Source: Trichostrongylus colubriformis
Taxonomy: Eukaryota; Nematoda; Chromadorea; Rhabditida; Trichostrongylidae
Direction of reading: 5' to 3'
Length of the DNA stretch: 64,000 nucleotides
Assembly: GCA_963978905.1 (NCBI GenBank)
Contig: OZ022257.1
Location: forward strand, 41,674,203-41,738,202
Below are positions 46,423-56,671 of the stretch, piece after piece. The translations under genes and the position numbers were made by a program. The first letter of the stretch is position 1; every line of letters begins with the position of its first letter. The notes beneath the pieces are model-generated. The model ran no database searches. It saw only the letters and a program-made list of their open reading frames with translations, and was not told where the DNA came from.

Positions 46423-49400
46423 TTAACGATTTCCATTCGCTCCAGCCGTTCCTGACTGACCAGCTCCTGCCTGTTGTTGCTGCCAATAACTGCAACAAGC
46501 AGATAAAATAATTCCGCGTATTACGAACAAAAAAGCCCATGTTGTACAAGATGTTCTACCTCGCCCACTGCTGCATAACCTGTGGATTGCTGTAGTACTG
46601 TGCATAATAATTGTAGTATTGTTGATGTGCTTGAGCAGCAGCAGCGACCGCCGCCCCGCCAGGTCCACCAGTGGCAGGCGCGCCATAGCCACTGCTAGCA
46701 GTGGCTTGTCCTCCATATCCATAAGCACCTTGGCCATAGTTACTGTAGCCCTGTTGACGCTTGTCCGACTGCAAAACGAGAGTGAAATTGTGACATCTCG
46801 GTAGTGCAATGGAGACTCACATCACTTGTCTTTCCCCAGGAGCAGCGGATCGTATTCCCACCAAGATCGCCACCATTCATCTGCAGGATAGCCCGACAAG
46901 CACAATCTTTTGAATCGAACTTTACGAACGCGTATCCTTGTACTTTGAATATGCGCACTTCAAGAATACGACCAAATCGTCCGAAAGCTTCTCGGATATC
47001 CTCCTCTAGAATTATTCAATAGTTCGCATATCTCAAAACAATAATCAATAGTTCGCACATCAATTTCAAACTATTGCAAAGGGTAGGGAACTTCGCACAA
47101 AACACTGAACACTAATAAGTCAACAAAAATTCAGTGAATACCGGCACTAGTGCAGCACTAGAGCGATGAAGACTACCCGGTTATCTACAACTGCCATACT
47201 TTCCGAGTCAGACTGAAACGTACCACACACTCCTCCTGCAACATTTCCCACATAAACTGAGGTGTTGTCAGGCGTAGTCATGTTGAAGATGTCATCGTAC
47301 GTCTTTTCATTTGATGCAGGCTGATCACCACCGCCTTGACCAGGCTTGCGCGTGGCCCAATTCGTGCGAATAGTACGACGACCAAGCCATTGCCCATTCA
47401 TTTGCTCGATAGCACGTTCAGCTTCCTGAAACAAAAGCTCGTATTTCAAATAATATGAAAACGAAGATGATACATACCTCTCTCTTAGGATATGAGACGA
47501 AACCGTATCCTTTCGATTTTAACGTGGTCACATCTCGAATAACTTTTGCATCGCTGGAAACAGCAAGCAGTGAAATTCTGCGACTCGCACGTTAAAACTG
47601 CAAAAAAGTACCTAACATCTCCGAATGGTGCGAATGCCTCCTTCAGTGCTTTGTTATCAACTTCAGGAGAAAGATCTCCAACGAATACATGGAAGTGTTC
47701 TGAAATAAAAGGTTACCTAGTGTATAACAACATATCATATGAACAACATTTCAAAACGTGATAATGGTGACATACTGCTTGTGTCAACTTTGGGTTGCTG
47801 CTGTCCCGGTTCCACTGCCCAATTTACCTTCATTTCCTAAAAATGGTAATGACATGAAAAAAGCTGATGAACAATGAGTGAAAGAGTAAGACATATCACC
47901 ACACGCAGCACCTTATCCAAGAGCATTCGCCTATTCATTGTTTGTAAGGCTTGAGCAGCCATGTTGTGATCCGCGAATTCAACAAACGCATACGGATCAT
48001 TTGTTCCCTGCAAACAAAGCCAATATGAAAACTTTAGATTGCGCTACAGAAACCTTGAAGACCCCATGGCCTCCCATTCTGGTGTATACTCATAGCCCTG
48101 ATTTTCTAATATCTCATGCGCGTCGCAAAAACAAGTAAAAAAGATGAAAGGAAAAAGAATGAGGAAAATCATAAAGAAAGCGTATGTGGTAAATGGATAC
48201 TCTTTGAGGCCGCAGTTTGCGACGAGGTCGAAACTACGTGTACGTACGTTGGTTACCCATGCAGTCGCCGCACCTGCGAAAGGGACTCATTGTGGAATGC
48301 CGGCATATGACAAAGCAATCAAATGAAATTCAAAATGGAAAACAGCAAAGTGCGCAAAGCGCAATGCAGAAAACAAAAGGTACACGGAGTTACTTACCGC
48401 AATACGCATGAAAATGTTGAGAAAACAAAACAAAAGGGATTCAAGAAACAGCGCCTAATAGCTAACAATGTGACAAGGATAAGAAATAGAATAAGTGAAG
48501 AAAAAGTAATTATCGAGAACCTACTACAATGAAAAAGAGCAGCACACAAGCCATTGATTCGCGAATACCGGTTTCCATTAAAATGTAGCCTATCAACGGA
48601 TGAGCAAACAGCAACCAAAAAAGCAGAGAACTAAAAGTAGCGCGGACAGTCCTTGCCAAACCAGTTTTAGGCCCCGGCAAATGAAATGATTTGACACTCT
48701 TAAGTATTTAGTAGCGACTCGTATTAGGAAATGTGAAATAAATCTTTTTTGCTTCGGGTCTCACCTAGCTTCAGGTCACATTGCTACCTTACAATCCGGC
48801 AACAGTTACTGGGATGGTAGAGGTCAAAGAAGAGTGAAAATCGTATTTGTACCCGAAGTGAAGGTCGTACTAAAGCGGCTATGTTCCTCGACCCCTGAGA
48901 AGGCCTTGCTCATCACACAGCGGATTATTTCAGGGTGAAGCAACTTGTGAAAAGCATAAAAGCAGCAACGGCAAAAAACAATAATAGACCGGTAATTCAC
49001 GAAGCAAAGGCTTGCAGAACAGTCAGGCTACTCCATCAATGCGAGCACGGAGTCAGTTCTTCAACTGACTATTCTATGCCAGAACCACCAATCTGAAATC
49101 TGTTTAGCGACATAGTCAACAAATAATAAGAAGGACTCACATCAAAAATGACTTTGGTCTTCGTAACGTTTCCGATCTGACCGAACAAAGTTCCAATGAA
49201 CTCTTCTGTGACAGAGGGATCCAGGTTTCCCACATAACTGCAATTGCACCACTTAAAAAGTGAAAAACTCGTTGGTTTACAACTTTTGGGATATGCACTG
49301 TTCCCAAGTGGACGCTTAACGCACATTTGAGACTGACCCATGCTCTAAATGATAGAAAATGCGTTTGAAAAAGGAATTAGGTGCTATCGCAACGAGAGGG

Positions 49401-50989
49401 CATCTCACAGAATGTTCCATTTATGTGTACTTCTAAAGGAATTTTGTGGGATCACTCTGCACATTCAATGCCTCTAAAAGGTAGGAAGAGGCTCTTTCCC
49501 CTTTCTTGGCTGGCTTAAAATAGGATCCATAGTAGGATGCCCCTCTCATTGCGATAGCACCGGGACTTATTTCTCAACACGCCCTGAGACTTCCAACTTC
49601 AATCCTACTGCCCCTTTGGGTCAAAGAAAGTCGGGGGGGAGACGCAACTTTGCGTCAAATTTTCACCAACGTGAAAGCTGCTTTCCCTCCCTAGGCTAAG
49701 GCTAAAGCAGATGAGACCTATGCGTTGGAGATGCTTTTTCATGTGGAAGGAGTAAATATTAATCTTAGCCTAAGCCAAGGAAGGGAAAGGAGCTTCGACG
49801 TTGACGCAAAGTTGCGTCTCCCCTCCCCCCCCCCTTACAGACACCGTAAGGGAGCAATTTTGGCTTACGGTAGAACAGACGTAGTGTGGACGAGTTCAAG
49901 TGACCGCCATTGCACAAACTCGCCAATTTGACGCCTTGGCATGGTGCCAAGAGAAGATGTTTCCATTATAAAGTTGTTCATTCCTTTTACCTTCTCCCTT
50001 GTTCTTTCTTATATTGTTTCTAGATGTACTTACATGAATGTTAATGTAGTTGGGAATGGCCACTCAACTGCGCTGGGAGTCAGGTGCTACAACTAAAGTT
50101 GGCCCGCGGCCGTCTCCTACAGCGAACAACTCGGAACGCCAGTGCGATGATGCGAATGAGGCGCGAATACACACCGCAGCGATGCACTTTTGAGTTCGGG
50201 TTTTTTCACCGATTATCGCTTCTAACCTTCTGCGTTCGTTACGAAATGCTCATTTCTTTGTGTGTTTCTCTTGTTTCGGACCCCCTTCCGGTTCCTTTAA
50301 TATGGGATGGACTTTCCCGATACTTCGTAAACGCTAAGAAAGCTAATGAAGTAAAGGCTTCCAATCCACGTCCTTTTCGTTGCTCTCGTAACTGTCAACT
50401 TGCCCTTCTGATTTACGTATTCTTTTCTCAAAGTCCCCTTACAAGGACTGTTTAAGTAAGATCAGGATGGGCCCACCGTCTTCATAAGACAGAGACAGTG
50501 TTAAGAGGAGCCTCACTCACCACGGGACACCATCTAGGCTCAAGAGAATCCACATCCTTTACCTTACAACCTCTTCCTATCCTCCCCAAATTCACAGAAT
50601 TGTTGATGTGAGTTTGGATGTGTAAGCCTTAAGGCCACCACCACTCCCCTTTGCCATTTTCCGATAGCGCCTGTTTTGGGACGCTTCCACACATTTTTCC
50701 TTCACAAACGTAACGGTGAAATTGGCACAGGCCTAACTTATGCTACGTTAAGTACAAATAAAAACGACTAACAGAGTTCTCGGTTCGTCAGTACCGCCCA
50801 TGTGAAACCCTTCTTTTTCCGCCACTTTCGAATGAGTACGCGGATTATATACTCCTGCGTTGTCATTATCATGTTGTCCCATCATGTGGTTAGGTCCATA
50901 GCCAGCATAACCACCGTACTGAAAACAATCAATTGCATCAAAGCTCAACCGCGTAGAACCAGAACCATGAAGTTCGAACTCACCGCCAT
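46423..50989 (-). CDS. tiar-1: TIA-1/TIAR-type RNA-binding protein, three RRMs
   Basis: Eleven exons on the - strand: 50984-50989, 50773-50918, 49141-49237, 47912-48007, 47776-47836, 47612-47699, 47478-47553, 47224-47425, 46821-47005, 46560-46768, 46423-46489. They total 1233 nt, 410 residues, all GT..AG with matching phases. RRM1 about 51-122 (LYVGNL 51-56, YAFVEF 89-94); RRM2 about 137-214 (VFVGDL 140-145, KGYGFVSY 179-186); RRM3 about 247-316 (VYVGNV 247-252, GYAFVKF 281-287, then CSWGK). Residues 320-410 are Gln/Tyr/Gly/Ala-rich ([24 protein letters not shown]), the prion-like tail typical of the family. Known roles: binding U-rich RNA, stress granule formation, translational control and splicing. 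The order and spacing match human TIA1 and C. elegans TIAR-1; orthology is inferred. The second intron (49238-50772) contains three repeats. Confidence 0.93.
49380..49561. repeat. Foldback repeat R, uninterrupted copy
   Basis: GGTGCTATCGCAACGAGAGG pairs with CCCTCTCATTGCGATAGCACC. Serves as the empty-site relative of 14806-16572. In TIAR intron 2. Confidence 0.8.
49618..49834. repeat. Palindromic repeat P, copy 3
   Basis: GGGTCAAAGAAAGTCGGGG start, then GACGCAACTTTGCGTC, CTAGGCTAAGGCTAAAGCAG and a C-run end. The right terminal inverse is missing; the F1 unit begins there. Confidence 0.65.
49835..50300. mobile_element. TTAA element F1 in TIAR intron 2
   Basis: Inverted relative to 41041-41490. 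Right end CCTTCCGGTTCCTTTAA (TTAA 50297-50300); left end degraded (TTACAGACACCGTAAGGG). Contains the shared GACGCCTTGGCATGGTGCC and GGCGCGAATACACACCGCAG blocks. Confidence 0.78.
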
Positions 50990-51013
50990 TTCCACAGGTC
51001 TGAGAAGACACTT

Positions 51014-51036
51014 AGCTGCAAAAAACTAATATCAAA
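51014..51036 (-). promoter_or_regulatory. Likely trans-splice acceptor of the TIAR gene
   Basis: On the - strand, TTAGTTTTTTGCAG ends at 51016, and the ATG of the six-base first coding exon is 26 nt downstream (50989). A pyrimidine-rich acceptor this close to the first ATG, without a visible upstream exon, is what nematode spliced-leader addition sites look like. A cis-spliced 5' UTR intron is the alternative. Confidence 0.45.
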
Positions 51037-54000
51037 CAAGTGACACAAAATACAACGAACTTTAACGAAAAAAACGAGTCAACTGAAGGCACTGTCAAGC
51101 GCACGACAGAACGATGACGCATCGTATCAACGTGAAGTTCAATACCGCAAAAACGAACGCGACGCAGCTGCGTGCGCCACGAAGACCTGCACATCTAAAC
51201 AAAACGGCGCAAATTTCAAATGTAGAGAAATACTGGGGCTTGTCTCCCGCTTTCGGGTGGGTGCATTTATGGGATGGATTTCTTTAAAATGATTTTTTTA
51301 AATGAGATCGTGTTTCTCCAGTCTCTTAATGGTTTCGCAGGGATAATTCGAAGTAAGTTTTACTGGCACTCGATCTGGAAATGTATTATGGTCCTGTTCA
51401 CTAAAGTATGATCGGTCCCATAGCAATGAGTGGCGGTGTCCCTCTGTGGACGCCATTTTTACCTGAACTACGTGGGAGAAACCCTTCTCACCCTTTGCTT
51501 AAGTTAGGCAAACGCTTGAGCGTGCAGATTGACTTGGTTGAGGCCTTTCCATGCGAGCGACTTTTTACAAGATGCCCCGTTATTGCGATAGCAATTCATG
51601 TTTCCTGATAGTCTATCACAATACCTTCCAGTTCCTCTTGCTAGGTTGGTGTATAAGCCTTGCGATACCTTTAGAATTTCTTGTGGTTTCGCCGTTTTTA
51701 AACTTGTTCAATTTTTAATTACCAGAGTGGCTTGGAGCACACTCCGCGATTTCCTCCTTTCCTTCTTTTACTTTTGTCTTCATGGTCCCTAGATGAGGAA
51801 ACAACTGCTGATATTTGCTGGACAGTGTCTCAAGGTTCTGTCTGATTCGAGGTTCTAAATTCTTCGAGGTTTGAAATGGGTCGAAAGAGAGGCGTGCAAT
51901 AGGCAACAGCAACACTAATACGGTAATTGGCAAATGTTCATGACTTCCACTAACCATAGGCACTTTGGGTGCCCTAATAAGTGAGTGAGTCGAGCAAAGC
52001 AGCACTGTGAGTGGGCAACTCTGTTGCTTTGTCTTTGATTGGGAACAAGGATCGAAGCAGGGTCTCAGGCCACATCTATTAGCAGGAGAATTTCTCAAGA
52101 ATCCCATAATCAGAGTAGTGCAGCCGGTGCTACTGTAACGCCTACTGTTTGTGCCAAAGATCTCCAGAAACGAGCTAATACTTGCTCTCACCGTTTTCAA
52201 CAAGCTACTGATTTGTTTTTCAACATGGCCACGTCTACCACCATGTCGCAAAGATAAGGCGGTAAATGTAAATGAGCTGACAAAGGAAGGGTACTAGGTC
52301 GAAGCGGTCCTGTGCAATGAGACAGCAGCCATTCGTCCTTTCCGGTGCTGGTCTCAAATCTACTTTCAGAATCTGTCAAACGATTCTCTGAACGGAGTTA
52401 TGGAGGTTTTTCTAAATGCACAGTTCCACATTTATAGGCGTGTTCCTTACCCACATTGCAAATAAATAAAGGAGAAATTCAAGACATGTCAACACCACAG
52501 AGGATGTGGCGATTTACGAGCGTGAGATCACGGATGAAATCATCGCCACCAAGGCGATGATCTTTTAGAGCCTATGTCTAGCGGGGGCGTGGCTTATGTT
52601 GTATTGGTGATATGGAGGTTGGGAGAGCTCTCTACCTCTTTCCTTACACTGGTGTGGAACTTGAATAAACTCTCATCTGCTCCTCGTTGCTAATATCCAC
52701 TGAACCACCCTATACATTTTGGTGCAACGGCAAAAATTTTTCAAACTTTTCCAGTGTCTAAGCGTCAAACCTTAGGCCCTTGAAAAGCAACGGCGCATAA
52801 AAAGAACTCATAAGACGGTAATTAATAAGCCTTATCACGATTTTTATCGATTCCTCTCAAGGAGAAGGAAGGAAGCGCTACCGTATTCAAAAACAGCCAA
52901 CCTTTTCGCATATAACCAGCGAAACCACGTTAGTACAGTATTAACTGACCTCGTACAAAAAACGCGAAACTATTACCTTTGAAAAAACAAGGTAATAAAA
53001 AACAAGATGGCTCTGCACTCTACAGGAAACCGATCGTATCAAGCGCCATGACGTTAAAGAAATTAGTTAATAGATATAAGGAGTATTCTGTCAGAGCAGA
53101 ATTCCAGCGGCAGACGAGGAGAACTAGGATAAATGCGGTTCGCTCTAGCACTGTTAGAGAGCGGAATCGGACAAATCAGAGAGAAAAGAGCTAACCTTCA
53201 GGAACTGTACAAAGAGATCAGAGACGAATATAAAAATGGCAAGACCAAACCAAAGAAGGAGCACTTGATAGCTGAGACTGAGCAATCGTGCGCGCGCTCC
53301 TTGTGCGCGCGCTGGGCGAACGCGCGTCCCCGGGAACCCGATTTTTGCCCCTGGGAGCAGCAGTCCAATGGTCCCAGGGGAGCGTTTGGCTCGCAGATGC
53401 TGCCGAACGCGTCCCCTCACACCCTCGGGCGATGAACGAGGCGCGCCCTATAATGACCCCTGAAGCTGGTTTTGAGAACATCCTCAGTTGTCAAATATGA
53501 GTGGAGGTGCTAGCAGGTCGTAGTGGTGAAATAACGAATCAAACTGCTAGACGCCCGAGAAATAGCACTTCCTTCCAACGTTGCCCCTCCTTTGACGAGT
53601 TTTCGAGTCCTCTCCATCACTAGAGGAGGTGATGCAGACGGTGAGAGCGCCAAGCCGGCGTTTCCAACAGTACCATGTTGACATCCATCACACCGAAATG
53701 CACCCGGGCGTTTTCACCCCCTTGTTATCCGATCTATAATGGTTAGAAGGGGAGCATGGGTCGTATCGTAGTGATTAGTGATAGTAATGTTATGGGCGTG
53801 TTGTCCCATCCCTTTCCACGTCGAGGAAGGGTCCTAATTACATCAACAGCCGACTCAAGCGAGCTAATATTTATGCTCACAGCGCACCTTCATAATCAAA
53901 GTCCTCCGTGCTGTCAGAATAGCAATAAATCAGGGTACATAATCCGGAAAACCGACAGAAAGAACGAAACGGGTCGGAATTTCAAAACGGTTAGGAGAAG

Positions 54001-54764
54001 GAATGTGAGCCAATAAGTCACAGCAGTGAAACTGAAGGTAATTCAGAAGAAACTGGCCGAGTCAAAGCATGTTTGAATATTTATCAGATTTCTTTGTCCA
54101 AAGCTGTACTCATTTTTGCCATTACTCTGCTACTTTTCAAGTTTTCAAGATGCCTCCTACACGGACATGGTGCACATCTCAGTTGAATGTTTTGCTGGGT
54201 CCAGCTCCCTTGCCTTTTTGTCAATAATTGTTTTCTGAGTTGCGCAAATAAAGAATAGTACTATTCCCTCCTCATGCTTTTTGAAGTCCCAGCAATTTCT
54301 ATCACCAACACAGCTCTATATGTGCCACGATCATATTGCGAGACTACCAGTTCTAGTGTCCGCGTTTCAGTATGTATGTTTTTGCTAAACGGCCTACAGT
54401 TATGCCATTGGCCTGGATTTGTACTCCATGGCTGGTGTTCCAAGGCGTCCAACTATACGTCGGGATGTCTGATTCCATTCTGATAAACAAACTTAAATGG
54501 TGGTTTTCGTTCTCAAAGATAGTCTAATTTCTGACACCTGCAATAGCTATGATTGCTCGGGCGCCATTTCCAGGAAGGGCTCTCCGCTTTCAGTAAACCA
54601 TGGCAAATGTTCTAGTCCTTGATCGTTTAGCATGTCACTGGCGTGTGTTTGTTTTTGTGGCAAAATACACACTCACCGCCAGATAGAGGTCGTGGTGTGA
54701 CATGCTACAAGATAAAACTGCAATACGTTGTTACAAGTATGCTGAGTTATGGTCAAAAGCTTCG
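51037..54764. other. Sparse stretch, no gene confirmed
   Basis: The longest open frame in the window (- strand, 178 codons, 51715-52251) opposes a + strand frame of 72 codons (52039-52257) that also looks protein-like (CAKDLQKRANTCSHRFQQAT). Only one can be coding, and neither has a recognised domain or good splice signals. 53280-53440 is GC-rich with a GCGCGCG-rich hairpin. No repeat family was recognised. Confidence 0.35.
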
Positions 54765-54835
54765 GTCTCGGACGGGACTTGAACACGCACTCCATGCTTT
54801 CCGGGCATGTGTGCTGATCCGTACACTACCGAGAC
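54765..54835 (-). tRNA. tRNA-like gene or pseudogene (loop CCGGAAA)
   Basis: On the - strand the 71 nt fold as a cloverleaf. Acceptor GTCTCGG/CCGAGAC is 7 of 7. The D arm is GTG/CAC with loop TACGGATCAG. The anticodon arm CATGC/GCATG is 5 of 5 with the 7-nt loop CCGGAAA. The T arm GCGTG/CCCGT has one mismatch and loop TTCAAGT. Internal boxes TAGTGTACGG and GTTCAAGTCCC fit Pol III A and B boxes, and CTTTT follows within about 10 nt. The middle triplet would be GGA (Ser), but eukaryotic tRNA-Ser has a long variable arm and position 33 should be U, not C. A tRNA-derived pseudogene or repeat head is therefore as likely as a working tRNA. Confidence 0.5.
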
Positions 54836-54847
54836 AGTTTTCACCCT

Positions 54848-56480
54848 AAGGCCGCGGTTATACTTTGAGCAGCGACGCCGGTGCCTACGTCAATTGACGC
54901 CGGTGTCGGCGCCAAATTGACGCATTCATGTTCCTCCCGCAGAGACGGCGTCAATCTGATAGCGCGCACCGTTTGTAAAACGCTTGACCCAACCATAATA
55001 CAGTATGGTGATCACAGCGAGAGCCCACGATTCCGATTTCGAATCATGGCATAGTGCTATACTGTCATATTCGAATTTGATTCTCTGTCTGTTATTTGCG
55101 CTGGTAGAATGAAGCATCCATCCGACCTTGTGTATTCGTGACTTTTTGCAGCATATTGCTTGAAGCCTCTATGCGAGTGAATGGATTAGCGCTCTTCACT
55201 CACTGTTCTTGGACTTTTCACACCTTTTATCTGGGTATGTAGACCTATGTCGAATTTTGGCGGGGCCGCGGATTTTTGCGGGTGTGATTGGATACATCGC
55301 AAGACTCCGTTAGAGTTTTACGAGCGAAGTAATTACTTCTTAACTACAGTCCATTTTGGAGCACCTGATAGGGCGTGGCTTACGGACTTGGGTGAGAGTG
55401 TAGCAAATTCTCTCACCCCGCCACACTCACTCACGCCACTCAGGCCACGCCATATCTAGCGCTGTGAAAGGGACTGAAGGATTGTTGTCATGTAATGCTG
55501 TTTCTTTTCTTTCTATGTTACTACTTTGTCTTTTTATGGTATCAAAGTTTTCGCTTTCAGATATAAATGAGATAAACAGCTATTTCTTCGAAGGATCTCC
55601 GTGGTATTAGCCCCTTGCGTCCTGAGCGTTATTCCAACCGACCGCGACAATGTGCTGGCGCCGCGATGCGACGTCGCATAGCGAAAATTCGACATCGGTC
55701 AACACACCCCCTTTAGTTAGTTCATTGACAGTCTAAACAACAGTTAGTCTGTAAACATATTCAGTATTCTCCCATTCCTGATCCCCCTATATGAAGAGTA
55801 ATTTGAGGACGCGACCATACAATTTTGATAGCGGTTTTGATACTTACCCACGACTACTTGGAATTGCTACAATAGATCCGCATCTGGCTGACAGTACGTT
55901 GTCGGTTATATATGAGTGAGAAATGAAAAGATGTAGTTCTCTGGGTGCGTCATAGACAGGAAATTCAGAAACTTCAGGATCGCAGTGGACATGCGCTATA
56001 GGGGCCGTTTCAGCTGGGGTCCCATAGCTACTACGAGTACAATAGGACGTAGGCACTGCCATCGCTTTAGGTTCCATCTTATACCGCGTTCATACTTTAC
56101 GCACCGGCGCCGGCGTTAAATTGCCCCTATCTCGCACCCATCGCGTCGTCCGCTGAATGCCATGAACTGAATTTTCTGTCCAAATAGCACACATACGAGT
56201 TCTCCTGCATCGAATGGTTGCTCCGTTCTAGTGCTTCCGGTTTACAGATGGTATTATGCCATTTTTAGGGTTTTGCCATGTTCTGGATTATTTATACGGA
56301 ATCAAGCAACGGTCGTTGACCAAGACCACTAGTTTTTTTTTTACTAACCACATTCCTCTTCTGCTGGTGACAGTTGACTACTATGAAGACTCGCAGATTT
56401 GATAGCGCAGTCGAATAGCTCTCCATTTGAAGTTTGGAAATGGTCCAATGTGACACCCTTGTGCCTGTCCATCACCTTCA
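54848..56480. repeat. Repeat fragments, no gene
   Basis: TATACTTTGAGCAGCGACGCCGG at about 54860 resembles 56090 (CATACTTTACGCACCGGCGC) and 40375 (CATACTTTGCGGCGCCGACG), a third inverted-repeat family. GGGCGTGGC (55372) and GCCACGCC (55443) form a hairpin. 55600-55715 is family V (GCGTTATTCCAACCGACCGC). GAATTTTCTGTCC near 56170 is an M end. Short frames are unsupported. Confidence 0.4.
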
Positions 56481-56671
56481 CCATTTGGGTTGTTGCAAAA
56501 TTAATTTCGGTTTCAAGGTATGTATAAATAAGTAGATTTTTTGCCCTGAACTATTCCATCCCAAAGAACGCCAGGCATACCATTTGGTGGGTTTTTTTCT
56601 GCTCTTTCAGAAACTTCTATGAATGTCGCTCTAAGTTTTCCAGCCGGCCTTTTCCAGGGCTGCGTATAATC

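Noticed and set aside
51715..52251. Longest open frame (178 codons, - strand) as a gene
   Set aside because: It starts at TTG, has no recognised domain, and an equally plausible shorter frame lies on the opposite strand at 52039-52257. No convincing splice signals support either.
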